A DNA stretch of 64,000 bases from an uncultured beta proteobacterium (GCA_903886275.1 CAISLN010000117.1:1-64000), one strand, 5' to 3'; positions 23,425-32,730 are shown, counted from the stretch's first letter. The notes: generated by a model from the letters alone, not told the origin. A program made the numbers and translations.

Positions 23425-24423
23425 TCAGAAAAACTTTTTCAGGTCCATGCCCGCGTAAAGCTGGCCGACCTGGGCTTCATAGCCGTTGAAGATCAGGGTC
23501 TTGGTCTTCTTGGCAAACAAGCCGCCTTCGCCAATGCGGCGCTCGCTGGCCTGACTCCAGCGCGGATGATCCACATTCGGATTGACGTTGGAATAAAAGC
23601 CGTACTCGTTGGCCGCTGCCTTGTTCCAGGCCGTGCCCGGTTGCTTGTCCGTAAAGCGGATCTTGACGAGGCTCTTGCCGCTCTTGAAGCCGTACTTCCA
23701 CGGCACCACCAAGCGCACCGGAGCACCGCTCTGGTTGGGTAGCACCTCGCCATACATGCCAAAGCCCAGCAGGGTCAGCGGGTGCATCGCCTCATCCAAG
23801 CGCAAGCCTTCGACATAGGGCCAATCGAGCACGCGCGAGCCGACAAAGGGCATGGTCTTGGGATCGGCAAGGCTCACAAATTCCACATACTTGGCGCTGC
23901 CCAGCGGCTCCACCTTGCGGATCAACTCTGCCAGGGAATAGCCCACCCAGGGGATCACCATGGACCAGCCCTCAACGCAACGCAGGCGGTAAATGCGTTC
24001 TTCCAGGGGACTGAGCTTGAGCAGATCTTCCAGCGCAAACTTGCCCGGCTTCTTCACCATGCCCTCCACCTCCACCGTCCAGGGCGAGGTCTTGAGCGTG
24101 TGGGCATTGGCCGCCGGGTCGGACTTGTCGGTACCGAACTCGTAGAAGTTGTTGTAGCTGCTGGCGTCCTTGTAGGGCGTGACCCGGTCCATGGTGAGGG
24201 CACCCTCGACCTTGGAGGCTTGGCTGTTCAAGGCGGCCAACTTACCCGGGCGTGCGCCCCAGGCGGACTGCGCAAAGGCGTCGCGTGCGGCCCATGCAGC
24301 CAGACCGACGCCTGCTGCGGCTACACCCTTGAGCAGCGTGCGCCGCTGGGCATACACCGCCTGAGGCGTGATTTCGCTGGCAACAGCGTGGTTGAAACCG
24401 TCTTGTGGGGACTTGATGCGCAT
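23425..24423 (-). CDS. msrP: Periplasmic methionine sulfoxide reductase MsrP (molybdopterin subunit)
   Basis: Molybdoenzyme that reduces methionine sulfoxide in oxidised envelope proteins. The 332 residues begin with a twin-arginine signal (R27-R28 in QRRTLLKG and a hydrophobic region ending AFAQ), so it is exported folded. The sulfite-oxidase-like domain carries the molybdenum-ligand Cys149 in [11 protein letters not shown], and the [17 protein letters not shown] segment is typical. GGAGG lies 5 nt before the ATG. It is cotranscribed with msrQ (8 bp gap). Confidence 0.95.
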   Translation of the reverse strand: MRIKSPQDGFNHAVASEITPQAVYAQRRTLLKGVAAAGVGLAAWAARDAFAQSAWGARPGKLAALNSQASKVEGALTMDRVTPYKDASSYNNFYEFGTDKSDPAANAHTLKTSPWTVEVEGMVKKPGKFALEDLLKLSPLEERIYRLRCVEGWSMVIPWVGYSLAELIRKVEPLGSAKYVEFVSLADPKTMPFVGSRVLDWPYVEGLRLDEAMHPLTLLGFGMYGEVLPNQSGAPVRLVVPWKYGFKSGKSLVKIRFTDKQPGTAWNKAAANEYGFYSNVNPNVDHPRWSQASERRIGEGGLFAKKTKTLIFNGYEAQVGQLYAGMDLKKFF

Positions 24424-24546
24424 GGATACCTCCGTATGTCGCTGTTGGTCCGTTGGGGGCTGCGGTTCTTACAGTCAGCGCAAAAAACAACGATCAATTC
24501 CCCAGGAAAATACCACGAGGCCGTCCACATACAGAAACATAAGGAC

Positions 24547-24587
24547 AAAACAAAAGGGTGGTGCCACTTTGCAGTGGACCCACCCTT
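24547..24587 (-). terminator. Intrinsic terminator after cytochrome c4
   Basis: On the minus strand AAGGGTGG (24587-24580) pairs with CCACCCTT (24561-24554), with an inner CCAC/GTGG stem, followed by TTTTGTTTT (down to 24547). It lies 43 bp past the cytochrome c4 stop and about 125 bp before msrP, so it separates these two transcripts. Confidence 0.85.
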
Positions 24588-24629
24588 CTTGCGGCCTGGC
24601 CAAACCCGGGCGTTGCCGGGCTGCTGTGC

Positions 24630-25259
24630 TTATTGCAAACCGGCGATGTAGTCGCTCACGGCCTTGATCTCGCGGTCGTTGAGCTTGGCCGCTACCTGCG
24701 TCATGGGCAGGCTGTTGTTGCGCACGCCATCGCGAAAGGCAGTCAACTGCAGCACCGCATACTCCGCGTTTTGTCCGGCCAGACGCGGGTACTGTGCAGG
24801 GATGCCGGCACCGTTGGGACTGTGGCAACCGGCGCAAGCGGGAATTTGGCGGTCGGCAATGCCACCGCGGTAAATGCGCTCACCCAGGGTAACCAGGTCT
24901 TTTTCCTTGGCAAAGCCAGGCTTGGCGGTCTTATTGCCAACCCAGTAGGAAATGTTCTTCATGTCCTCTTCGGACAGGGTCGAAGCAAAGCCCAGCATGA
25001 TGGGGTTGGCGCGTTTGCCGCCCTTGAATTCCGTCAATTGCTTGACCAGGTATTCAGGGTGCTGCTGTGCCAGCTTGGGGTAGATGGGGGCAATGGAGTT
25101 GCCGTCCGGGCCATGGCAGGCCGCGCACACCGCTCCATAACTGGCCTCACCCTTTGCAAGGTCGGGTTTGTATTTGGCGGGAGCGGCCTCATTGGCCACA
25201 GCCGAGAAAGAGAAAGCGGCTAAGAAGCCAGCGATGAGCAGGGGGGCAATCAACTTCAT
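24630..25259 (-). CDS. Diheme cytochrome c4
   Basis: Periplasmic diheme electron carrier, 209 residues. A cleavable signal peptide (about 1-22, ending AVANE) precedes two class I cytochrome domains, with heme motifs CAACH (45-49) and CAGCH (142-146). Axial Met candidates lie in NPIMLGFASTLS and NSLPMTQVAA. Cytochromes c4 usually feed terminal oxidases such as cbb3. It is divergent from engB across a palindromic promoter region and is followed by its own terminator. Confidence 0.94.
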   Translation of the reverse strand: MKLIAPLLIAGFLAAFSFSAVANEAAPAKYKPDLAKGEASYGAVCAACHGPDGNSIAPIYPKLAQQHPEYLVKQLTEFKGGKRANPIMLGFASTLSEEDMKNISYWVGNKTAKPGFAKEKDLVTLGERIYRGGIADRQIPACAGCHSPNGAGIPAQYPRLAGQNAEYAVLQLTAFRDGVRNNSLPMTQVAAKLNDREIKAVSDYIAGLQ

Positions 25260-25286
25260 ATGGTGTGGTTTCTTAGGAGCAAAACT

Positions 25287-25306
25287 GCGCCATTCTACAA
25301 TGGCGC
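25287..25306. promoter_or_regulatory. Perfect palindrome with divergent -10-like hexamers (cytochrome c4 / engB)
   Basis: GCGCCATT-CTAC-AATGGCGC is a perfect 8-bp inverted repeat centred 37 bp upstream of the cytochrome c4 start and 33 bp upstream of the engB start. Its centre reads TACAAT on the plus strand (25296-25301) and TAGAAT on the minus strand. Both are good -10 hexamers, so the same DNA may serve as two divergent promoters or as an operator over them. The -35 regions are weak on both sides. Confidence 0.5.
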
Positions 25307-25328
25307 TTTGGGTTTACCGTATCCATCC

Positions 25329-26099
25329 ATGCCAACACCACCAAACCCAAGCAAATCTGCACCTATTTTCCCTGTAAAAACAGCCCCTGAAAAATCTGCC
25401 GCCGTAGTGGCGATGGGCTGGCTGCACACTGCCAAATTTCTCACCACCGCGCCGCAATTGCATTTTTTGCCGGCGCTCGATGTGCCAGAAATTGCCTTCG
25501 TCGGAAGATCGAATGCCGGCAAGTCCACCTGCATCAACACCCTGACGCAGCAAAAGCAATTGGCCTTTGCCTCCAAGAGGCCGGGGCGCACCCAGCACAT
25601 CAACCTGTTCTCGTTGGGCAAGCAGGGCATCATGGACGCCGTGCTGACCGATCTGCCAGGTTACGGCTATGCGGCCGTACCCAAGCAAGACAAGATCCGC
25701 TGGCAACAGGTCATGGCCAACTACCTTGTGTCGCGCGAGAACCTGATAGGCATTGTGCTGATGTGCGACCCGCGCCACGGCATGACCGAGCTCGACGAAA
25801 TCCTGCTGGAGGTGATTCGCCCGCGCGTCGAAGAAGGCCTGAAGTTCCTCATCGTGCTGACCAAGTCCGACAAGCTAACCAAAACCGAAGCCGCCAAGGT
25901 GCTGTCCATCACCAAGCTGCAGGCCGGTGGTGGCGATGTAATGCTGTTCTCGGCGCCCAAGCACAAGGGCATTGAAGAAGTGGCGCAGTTGCTCTACAAA
26001 TGGGCGCACCCAGAAGGCAAAAAGGCACTTCCAGCGAATGCTATTGCTATCGCCGAAATCGAGGAAGAAGTTCCGCCGGAGTTTCCGCAAGAAGACTGA
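25329..26099 (+). CDS. engB: Ribosome-biogenesis GTP-binding protein EngB (YihA/YsxC)
   Basis: GTPase needed for late large-subunit ribosome assembly and usually essential. The 256 residues show G1 GRSNAGKST (59-67), G3 DLPGYGYA and G4 TKSD. The N-terminus is about 30 residues longer than the minimal family core (which begins near MGWLHTAKF), and the C-terminal tail is acidic (EIEEEVPPEF). The start at 25329 avoids a leader running back through the promoter palindrome. A start at the internal MGWLHTAKF is also possible. It is convergent with the acyltransferase pair (8-bp gap). Confidence 0.94.
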   Translation: MPTPPNPSKSAPIFPVKTAPEKSAAVVAMGWLHTAKFLTTAPQLHFLPALDVPEIAFVGRSNAGKSTCINTLTQQKQLAFASKRPGRTQHINLFSLGKQGIMDAVLTDLPGYGYAAVPKQDKIRWQQVMANYLVSRENLIGIVLMCDPRHGMTELDEILLEVIRPRVEEGLKFLIVLTKSDKLTKTEAAKVLSITKLQAGGGDVMLFSAPKHKGIEEVAQLLYKWAHPEGKKALPANAIAIAEIEEEVPPEFPQED

Positions 26100-26107
26100 G
26101 CCAAGCC

Positions 26108-26971
26108 CTAATACGGCGGCGCCTCGCCATGGGGCCGGTCCTTGAAGCGCTTGTGCACCCAGTAATACTGGGTTGGCATGCTGTCGATATAGGACTGCAG
26201 GCGCAGATTCATCAGGGCCGTGTCGGCGACAACATCAGACGTTGGAAAGTCCTGCCAGGCAGGCAGCACCTCAATGTCATAACCCTCTGGTGTCATGCGA
26301 CTCAGCAAGGGCACCACCTTGGCCCGGCCCAGTCGGGCAAAGCGTGACAGCGAGGGCACGGTGCAGGCCAACACGCCATAGAAGGGCACAAACACCGAAT
26401 CTTCCGGCCCGAAGTTCATGTCCGGCAACAGGTACAGGGGATCGCCCGCCTTGAGTGCGGCGATGATGGGCTTGACCCCTTCACTGCGCCCAAACAAACG
26501 CGCGCTGCCAAAGCGTTTGCGCCCCTGCAAGATCCAGGCATCCGCTTGTCTGTTGGCCTGGTTGGTGTAAATCGTCGTGAAACTCCGAGGTAACTGCTGA
26601 GTGATGGCGGTCCAACCGGCATCCAGGCCAACAAAGTGCGGCGCAAAAATCACCGTCGGTGCATGGCCCTGCAGCTCCTGCACCGCGCCGCTCAGGCGCA
26701 GCCGCCGTCTGAGCACCGCTTCACTGCCATGCCAAAGCCAGCCCCGGTCCAGCCAGGCCTTGGCAAAAAACACAAAGGTCTCGCGCGTGTGGTGGCGCAA
26801 CTGCGCTTCGCTCCAAGTGGGAAAGCACAGGCGCAAATTGGTCAGCACCACGCGCCGCCGGGCACCCACCAACAGGTACAGCACCCAGCCCAACAAGACG
26901 CCCAGGCCACGCACCCAGGACAGGGGCAGCAAGGCGGTACAGCGCATCAGCCACAGCGTGAACCGCATCAT
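26108..26971 (-). CDS. Lipid A biosynthesis-type acyltransferase (LpxL/LpxM family), second copy
   Basis: Inner-membrane acyltransferase of the HtrB/LpxL family (287 residues), predicted to add a secondary acyl chain to lipid A or a related lipid. One N-terminal hydrophobic helix is followed by the acyltransferase core with the HX4D motif in FAPHFVGLD and FGRSEGVKPIIAALKAGDPLYLLPDMNFG. The ATG at 26971 overlaps the stop of the preceding acyltransferase (ATGA), so the two are translated together. Which chain or position it acylates cannot be told from sequence. Confidence 0.85.
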   Translation of the reverse strand: MMRFTLWLMRCTALLPLSWVRGLGVLLGWVLYLLVGARRRVVLTNLRLCFPTWSEAQLRHHTRETFVFFAKAWLDRGWLWHGSEAVLRRRLRLSGAVQELQGHAPTVIFAPHFVGLDAGWTAITQQLPRSFTTIYTNQANRQADAWILQGRKRFGSARLFGRSEGVKPIIAALKAGDPLYLLPDMNFGPEDSVFVPFYGVLACTVPSLSRFARLGRAKVVPLLSRMTPEGYDIEVLPAWQDFPTSDVVADTALMNLRLQSYIDSMPTQYYWVHKRFKDRPHGEAPPY

Positions 26972-27795
26972 GGCGCCTTGGACGTCTTGTAGCGCGCATA
27001 GCCCCACAGATACTGCTGGGGCTTTTGCAAAATCAGACCCTCCATGGCGCGGTTGATTTGCGCCGCCGCCTGCGTCATGTCACTGGAAAGCGTCACAGGC
27101 AGCGGCGCCACATGCACCACATATCCGCTTCCCCAGGACAGGCGCTCGCCCCAGGCCAGCAGCACCGTGGCGCCGGTTTGCAGGGCCAGCCTTGCCGACA
27201 GCGTCATGGTGTAGGCCGGCTTGCCAAAAAAGGGCGCCCATACGCCCAGCCCCTCGGGCGGCACCTGGTCGGGCAACAGGCCCACGCACTGCCCGGCCTT
27301 GAGCGCCTTGATCAGTTGTTTCACTCCTGCCAGCGTGGTCGGTGCGGTGGCCAAGCCGGGGCGTTGGCGCGAGGCGGCTACCACCGCACGCAACCAAGCC
27401 TTGCGCGGAGGCCTAAACAGCACCGTTATGGGCTGGCCCTGGACACCAAAACGCGCCGCATAGGCCTGCGCCGCAATTTCGAAACAGCCCAGATGCGGGG
27501 TCAGAAAAACGATGCCACGCCGACTATCCAGCGCCGCCTGCACATGTTCTGCGCCCTCCCAGCGGTAGGACGCCGGGCGGCCCAGCCACAGCCGGGGCAA
27601 CTCACCAAGCAGGCAGCCAGACTGCCCCACGGCGGCCATCCATTGGCCACGCGCCACGCCGGCCAGAGCCACGTTTTCCAGGAAGCGTAAACGGTAAGCT
27701 GGCGAGGCGAGAAACGCCAGCCAGCCCAGCAGCCAGCCGAGGCCGTGCAGCATCCAAAGGGGCAAATGCGATAGCAATCGAAAGAGGTGGGTCAT
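26968..27795 (-). CDS. Lipid A biosynthesis-type acyltransferase (LpxL family), first copy
   Basis: 275-residue paralogue of the next gene, with an N-terminal membrane helix (MLHGLGWLLGWLAFLA) and the acyltransferase motif HX4E in LTPHLGCFE, plus LLPDQVPPEGLGVWAPFFG. The Asp-to-Glu difference from the second copy (HX4D) and the different acceptor-side sequences suggest distinct acceptors or chains. It is divergent from metK and coupled to the second copy by a 4-bp overlap. Confidence 0.85.
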   Translation of the reverse strand: MTHLFRLLSHLPLWMLHGLGWLLGWLAFLASPAYRLRFLENVALAGVARGQWMAAVGQSGCLLGELPRLWLGRPASYRWEGAEHVQAALDSRRGIVFLTPHLGCFEIAAQAYAARFGVQGQPITVLFRPPRKAWLRAVVAASRQRPGLATAPTTLAGVKQLIKALKAGQCVGLLPDQVPPEGLGVWAPFFGKPAYTMTLSARLALQTGATVLLAWGERLSWGSGYVVHVAPLPVTLSSDMTQAAAQINRAMEGLILQKPQQYLWGYARYKTSKAP

Positions 27796-27803
27796 TGCTG
27801 GGA

Positions 27804-27975
27804 TAAAATTCGCCGTGTCGCTGAGTTATGGAACTACTTGCAGGGCGACACGCACGAGGGCATTTCGATAAGGAACGCCATTGTGCCTTGCCCATATTGG
27901 CAAAGCTGCTAAAGCGTTCGCTGTAAGCCCAAAAGCCCAAGCAACGCGCCTTGATAAACTTTTGGAGAAACTTAT
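27804..27975 (+). promoter_or_regulatory. metK promoter and structured leader
   Basis: A TAAAAT hexamer (27804-27809) is a good -10, but no clear -35 was found. Just downstream, GTGTCGC (27815-27821) and GCGACAC (27845-27851) form a perfect 7-bp stem closing a 23-nt loop, so the mRNA would begin with a stem-loop and a leader of about 160 nt. GGAG lies 8 nt before the metK ATG. I could not match the leader to a SAM-class or SAH riboswitch from memory. Confidence 0.4.
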
Positions 27976-29160
27976 ATGGCGAACGACTTTCTTTTTACAT
28001 CCGAATCTGTTTCCGAAGGCCACCCCGACAAGGTAGCCGACCAGATTTCCGACGCCATCCTGGACGCGATCTTCAAGCAGGACCCCAAGTCCCGCGTCGC
28101 GGCCGAGACCCTGACCAACACCGGCTTGGTCGTGTTGGCCGGCGAGATCACCACCAACGCCCATGTGGACTACATCCAGGTGGCGCGCGACACCATCAAG
28201 CGCATCGGCTACGACAACACCGAATACGGCATCGACTACAAGGGCTGTGCCGTGTTGGTGGCCTATGACAAGCAATCCAACGACATCGCCCAGGGCGTGG
28301 ACCATGCTTCCGACGACCACCTCAACACCGGCGCCGGCGACCAGGGCCTGATGTTCGGCTACGCCTGCAACGAGACGCCCGAGCTGATGCCCGCGCCCAT
28401 TTACTACGCCCACCGCCTGATGGAGCGCCAGGCCCAGTTGCGCAAGGACGGTCGCCTGCCCTTTTTGCGCCCGGATGCCAAGAGCCAGGTCACCATGCGC
28501 TATGTGGACGGCAAGCCCCACAGCATTGACACGGTGGTGCTGTCCACCCAGCACAGCCCGGACCAGTCCGAGACTTCTACCAAGATGAAGGCCAGCTTTA
28601 TCGAGGCCATCATCGAGGAAATCATCAAGCCGGTGCTGCCCAAAGAATGGCTGCAGAACACCAAGTACCTGATCAACCCCACCGGGCGTTTCGTCATCGG
28701 CGGGCCTCAAGGTGACTGCGGACTGACCGGACGCAAGATCATTGTGGACACCTACGGCGGTGCCTGCCCCCATGGCGGCGGCGCCTTCTCCGGCAAGGAC
28801 CCCTCCAAGGTGGACCGCTCCGCCGCCTACGCCGCACGCTATGTGGCCAAGAACATCGTCGCCGCCGGCCTGGCGCGCCAGTGCCAGATCCAGGTGGCCT
28901 ATGCGATTGGTGTGGCCCACCCCATGAATGTGACCGTCTACACCGAAGGCACCGGCGTCATCTCCGATGACAAACTGTCGGCACTGGTGGCAGAGCATTT
29001 CGACCTGCGCCCCAAGGGCATCATCCAGATGCTGGACCTGCTGCGCCCGATCTACGAAAAGACCGCCGCCTACGGCCACTTCGGCCGTGAAGAACCCGAG
29101 TTCACTTGGGAAAAGACCGATAAAGCTGCAGCCCTCAGGGCGGCAGCAGGCCTGAAATAA
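27976..29160 (+). CDS. metK: S-adenosylmethionine synthetase
   Basis: Makes SAM from methionine and ATP. The 394 residues are full length and carry the classic motifs [12 protein letters not shown] near the N-terminus, [12 protein letters not shown] and GGGAFSGKD. The next gene, a GT9 glycosyltransferase, starts 4 bp after the stop, so metK probably leads an operon with glycosyl-transfer genes. That is an unusual partnership I read as position rather than shared function. Confidence 0.98.
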   Translation: MANDFLFTSESVSEGHPDKVADQISDAILDAIFKQDPKSRVAAETLTNTGLVVLAGEITTNAHVDYIQVARDTIKRIGYDNTEYGIDYKGCAVLVAYDKQSNDIAQGVDHASDDHLNTGAGDQGLMFGYACNETPELMPAPIYYAHRLMERQAQLRKDGRLPFLRPDAKSQVTMRYVDGKPHSIDTVVLSTQHSPDQSETSTKMKASFIEAIIEEIIKPVLPKEWLQNTKYLINPTGRFVIGGPQGDCGLTGRKIIVDTYGGACPHGGGAFSGKDPSKVDRSAAYAARYVAKNIVAAGLARQCQIQVAYAIGVAHPMNVTVYTEGTGVISDDKLSALVAEHFDLRPKGIIQMLDLLRPIYEKTAAYGHFGREEPEFTWEKTDKAAALRAAAGLK

Positions 29161-29164
29161 GCCC

Positions 29165-30394
29165 ATGAAACTCCAGACACAACGCTTTATCGACCGCTGG
29201 CTTGGCCAACTCCTGTGCGGCGTGGTGTCTGGCTGGGTCCGCCTGACCGCCGCTGCGCCCCGACCGGTAGAAAACCCGCGCAACATCCTGGTGATCCTGT
29301 TGTCCGAGATGGGCAGCATCGTGTTGGCCGGCCCGATGTTTGCGCAACTGCGCCGCAACTACCCCGGCGTCAACATCCACATCCTGCAACTGAAAAAGAA
29401 CCAGGAAGTCTCCAGGCTGCTGCAACTGACCAGCCCTGAGTGCATGCACAGCTTGGACGACAGTTCCGGCGGCTCGCTGCTCAAAGACATCCTGCACGTC
29501 AGCAAGGAGATGCGCGCCCTGGGTCTGGACGCCGTCATCGACTGCGAGCTGTTCTCCCGCGTCAGCGCCCTGCTGTCCTTTACCACCGGTGCACCGGTGC
29601 GCGTGGGCTTTACGCCGCACACCCAGGAAGGCCTGTACCGCGGCAGCTTCATCAACCACGCCATACCCTACAACCCCTACCAGCACATCAGCAAACAGTT
29701 TCTCTCGCTGGTGGATGCGCTGCAGTCGGCTGGCAGCCAGCCGCGCAACAAGGCCGCACCGATTCGCGAACTGCCCACGGACACCGAACTGCGCGTAGAT
29801 TTTTCCGCCCCAGAGTTGCAGGCCTACCAAGCCAAGCTGCAGGCCGACCATCCGGTCGCGGCCACGCGCAAGCTGGTGCTGATGTATGCGGGCGGCGGCA
29901 TCCTGCCGATACGCGCCTGGCCCGCAGCCCACTATGCGCGCGTGGCCCAGGGCCTGTGCGCGGCAGGTTTTGCCGTCGGCCTGATTGGCCTGAAGGACGA
30001 TGCCCAACTGGCCAAAGACCTGCTGGCGCAAATTCAAAGCGATGCCTGCCTGGACCTCACCGGCTACACCCGCAGCATCCGCGAGTTGCTGATGCTGTTC
30101 CATGCGTCAAAGCTGCTGATCACCAACGACGGCGGCCCCGGCCACTTTGCCACCCTCACCCCCATCCAGACCATGGTTTTCTTCGGGCCAGAGACCGGCA
30201 AGCTCTACGGCCCGCTGGGCCAGCGCAACAGCGTGCTGGAAAGCGGCATTGCCTGTTCACCCTGCCTGTCGGCCTACAACCACCGGCTGACCTTTTGCGA
30301 CGGCGACAACCAATGCCTCAAGCGCATTGCGCCCGATCCGGTGCTCGACCAGGCGCTGCACTTTTTACGGGCCGCGCCCTCGTCCCATGCGTGA
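29165..30394 (+). CDS. GT9-family glycosyltransferase (heptosyltransferase-like)
   Basis: Cytoplasmic GT-B enzyme of 409 residues. The first Rossmann strand is NILVILLSEMGSIVLAGPMF, and the C-terminal half has the GT9 layout KLLITNDGGPGHFATLTPIQTM followed by FFGPETGKLYGPL and a Cys-rich tail (SGIACSPCLSAYN, FCDGDNQCLKRI). Heptosyltransferases of LPS core synthesis belong here, but the closest sugar and acceptor are not clear. It overlaps the GtrA gene by 8 bp. Confidence 0.82.
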   Translation: MKLQTQRFIDRWLGQLLCGVVSGWVRLTAAAPRPVENPRNILVILLSEMGSIVLAGPMFAQLRRNYPGVNIHILQLKKNQEVSRLLQLTSPECMHSLDDSSGGSLLKDILHVSKEMRALGLDAVIDCELFSRVSALLSFTTGAPVRVGFTPHTQEGLYRGSFINHAIPYNPYQHISKQFLSLVDALQSAGSQPRNKAAPIRELPTDTELRVDFSAPELQAYQAKLQADHPVAATRKLVLMYAGGGILPIRAWPAAHYARVAQGLCAAGFAVGLIGLKDDAQLAKDLLAQIQSDACLDLTGYTRSIRELLMLFHASKLLITNDGGPGHFATLTPIQTMVFFGPETGKLYGPLGQRNSVLESGIACSPCLSAYNHRLTFCDGDNQCLKRIAPDPVLDQALHFLRAAPSSHA

Positions 30395-30881
30395 CAAATC
30401 CCTGATGCAGCGCAGCCTGTTGACGCTGCTGCGCTGGCTGGAAAGCTACCGCTACCTCAAGTTCGGCATCGTGGGTGCCAGCGGCACCGTGGTGAACCTG
30501 GTGGTGCTGTACCTGGGCCATGAGTACCTGTTCACCGCCATCGAACCGGTGGGCAGCAAACCCTATGCGTCCCTGGCCCTGGCCATCACCATTGCCACCC
30601 TCAACAATTTCACTTGGAACCGGCTCTGGACCTGGTCCGACCGGGTCAAGGCCGAGGCCCTGGTGCTGCACACCGACCCGCTGCATCCCGGAGCCGGCCA
30701 ACTCGGCCGCGAACTCGCCAAGTACGCAGCCGCCTCCGGCTTTGGCAGCGCCCTGCAATATGGGCTGACCCTGCTGCTCTCGGGCAGCCTGGACTACCGA
30801 CTGGCCAATGTGATTGCCATCGTCATCGCCAGCGTGAGCAACTTCCTGGCCAACGACAAATGGACCTTCAAGCGCCGCTGA
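30387..30881 (+). CDS. GtrA-family membrane protein
   Basis: Small integral membrane protein (164 residues) of the GtrA family, associated with translocation or use of lipid-linked sugars. Four hydrophobic segments are visible, with the family motifs FGIVGASGTVVNLVVLYL near the start, NNFTWNRLWTW in the middle, and VSNFLANDKWTF at the end. It sits between two glycosyltransferase genes and overlaps the first, so a shared role in modifying a surface glycan or lipid A is likely but unproven. Confidence 0.85.
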   Translation: MRDKSLMQRSLLTLLRWLESYRYLKFGIVGASGTVVNLVVLYLGHEYLFTAIEPVGSKPYASLALAITIATLNNFTWNRLWTWSDRVKAEALVLHTDPLHPGAGQLGRELAKYAAASGFGSALQYGLTLLLSGSLDYRLANVIAIVIASVSNFLANDKWTFKRR

Positions 30882-30918
30882 AGCCCCTCTGAAAACCCCC
30901 ATCTAAAGCGAGAGCGCC

Positions 30919-32721
30919 ATGGCCCCACTGACTTTGCTCCGACGCTCGCTGCTGCGCCCGGCGTGGCCACTGCTCTTGCTGGCCGTGGCACTGCTGTATC
31001 TCTTTGGACTGGGCGGGCCCTTCGCCCCCACCAATGGCGACGAGATGGTCTACATCCACATCGCCCGCATGACGGCCGAGTCCGGCCACTGGCTGCCGCT
31101 GCAAAGCGAGCTGGTGGGCACGCGCAACACCAAGCCGCCGCTCCTGATCTGGCAGGCCATCGTCGCGAGCGGCTGGGGCTCCCACTGGAACCTGCTGGCC
31201 CTGCGCCTGCCCAGCATCGCCTACAGCTTTGCCACCACCGCCCTGCTGGCGTTTTTTGCCTGGCGCTTAAGCGGCAAGCGCAGCACCGCCTGCCTGGCCG
31301 CCCTGCTCTACCTGCTGTACTTCTCCACCTTCCGCTATGGCCGGGTCTATCTGACCTCGGCGCCCGAGACCTTCTGGCTGGCCCTGCCCATGTGGTGGCT
31401 GCTGTGGCTGCGCCTGAAAGATGTGGTGCCCCCACGTTCGCTCGCTTCGCGTAGCTCTCTGGACATGCCGATACCCGCACGTATGGGTTGGCTGGCGTAC
31501 AGCCTCATTGGCATCGCCCTGGGTCTGGGCGCGGCCTACAAATCCTTTGCCCTGCTGGCCCCGGCCAGTGCGGCGCTGTGGTGTGCAATGCTCTGGAGTG
31601 AGCCACGCCTGGACTGGAAAACGGTGGCCCGCGCCACCGCAGGCGTGACCTGGAGCGCCCTGCTGGGCTTGGGGCTTTTTGCCCTCTGGTTTGTGCTGGA
31701 CCCGGACCCGGCTGCGGTCTGGCAGGAGTTTGTGGTGGCAGAGAACGCCGGCAAGATGTCCAACACCATGGGCTACTGGCAGGCCGCCTGGAACGGCCCC
31801 TACCCGATGTGGACGCAGCTGCTGGCCTACCCGGCGAATGCCGGACTGCTGGCGCTGACCGGCCTGGGTTTTTGCTGGCTGGTGATCCGACGCGGCCTGC
31901 GCCCTGTCACCTGGCTGCAGCTCAACCCGGCCCAGCGCGTACTGGTGGCCTGGCTGCTGGTGTGGCTGATCGTGTTCACCATTCCCAGCCAGCGCTCCGA
32001 GCGCTATGTGATTCCGGCCATGCCCGCGCTGGCCATCGCCATGGCCCTGCTGTGGCAGCGCATAGGGCGCATCTGGTCGCTCGCCACGCTGCTGCTGATT
32101 GCCCCGGCCCTGGTGCTGCTGGCGCGCATTGCCTGGGTGATTGGCGAGATGGATGTGGGCTCGCCCCTGTTCAGCGGCCTCACGCTGCTGGTGGCGGGAC
32201 TGGGTCTGCTGGCCGTGCTGCTGGGCCTGTTCAACGCGCGCTGGACGCGCAACGCTAGCCTGGTGGCCTGCGCGACGGTGTATGCCTGCTTTGGCCTGAT
32301 GGTGGCGCCGCTGTCGCATCCGGATGCTGATTATTCAAAAGACGTGCAGGCCCAGTTGCGCGGCAAAAAGGTGGCCGTGCCCAACGGTTTTACCGGCCAG
32401 TACGAGAACTACCACTTTGTGCTGCCCGGCGCGAAGATCTTCCCATTTGATGCAGAGAGCCGCAACACCGGCGAGCGCTATCCGGACATGGCGCCGCCCG
32501 AGCGCCTGCAGCGCCTGCTGAGCGAATTTGACGCCGTGGTCTGGCTGCAAGACGACGAAGACCAGGAGCAACCGACATGCGTGCCGAAATGTGCACTGGT
32601 GGCGCAGCGCTGGCATATCAAGAGCCGCCACAAGTCGGGCGAGGTTACCCTGGACAAGCTGTGGTACCCGCAGCAATGGCTGTTTAGCCGCGAGTGGCTG
32701 CTGGTGAAAAAAGCGCCTTAG
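30919..32721 (+). CDS. ArnT/PMT-like membrane glycosyltransferase (GT83 type)
   Basis: Polytopic inner-membrane glycosyltransferase of 600 residues with about 11-12 hydrophobic segments. The first periplasmic loop has GDEMVYIHIARM and RNTKPPLLIW, the pattern of undecaprenyl-phosphate-sugar-dependent GT-C enzymes such as ArnT. The C-terminal 120 residues form a soluble domain. It likely transfers a sugar from a polyprenyl carrier to lipid A or a protein, and GtrA just upstream fits this. Residues about 168-190 (PPRSLASRSSLDMPIPAR) look like a foreign hydrophilic insert between two helices. Confidence 0.82.
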   Translation: MAPLTLLRRSLLRPAWPLLLLAVALLYLFGLGGPFAPTNGDEMVYIHIARMTAESGHWLPLQSELVGTRNTKPPLLIWQAIVASGWGSHWNLLALRLPSIAYSFATTALLAFFAWRLSGKRSTACLAALLYLLYFSTFRYGRVYLTSAPETFWLALPMWWLLWLRLKDVVPPRSLASRSSLDMPIPARMGWLAYSLIGIALGLGAAYKSFALLAPASAALWCAMLWSEPRLDWKTVARATAGVTWSALLGLGLFALWFVLDPDPAAVWQEFVVAENAGKMSNTMGYWQAAWNGPYPMWTQLLAYPANAGLLALTGLGFCWLVIRRGLRPVTWLQLNPAQRVLVAWLLVWLIVFTIPSQRSERYVIPAMPALAIAMALLWQRIGRIWSLATLLLIAPALVLLARIAWVIGEMDVGSPLFSGLTLLVAGLGLLAVLLGLFNARWTRNASLVACATVYACFGLMVAPLSHPDADYSKDVQAQLRGKKVAVPNGFTGQYENYHFVLPGAKIFPFDAESRNTGERYPDMAPPERLQRLLSEFDAVVWLQDDEDQEQPTCVPKCALVAQRWHIKSRHKSGEVTLDKLWYPQQWLFSREWLLVKKAP

Positions 32722-32730
32722 CGCGCAGAC

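Noticed and set aside
27810-27975. Known SAM or SAH riboswitch in front of metK
   Set aside because: The leader does not show the conserved cores that I know for these classes.
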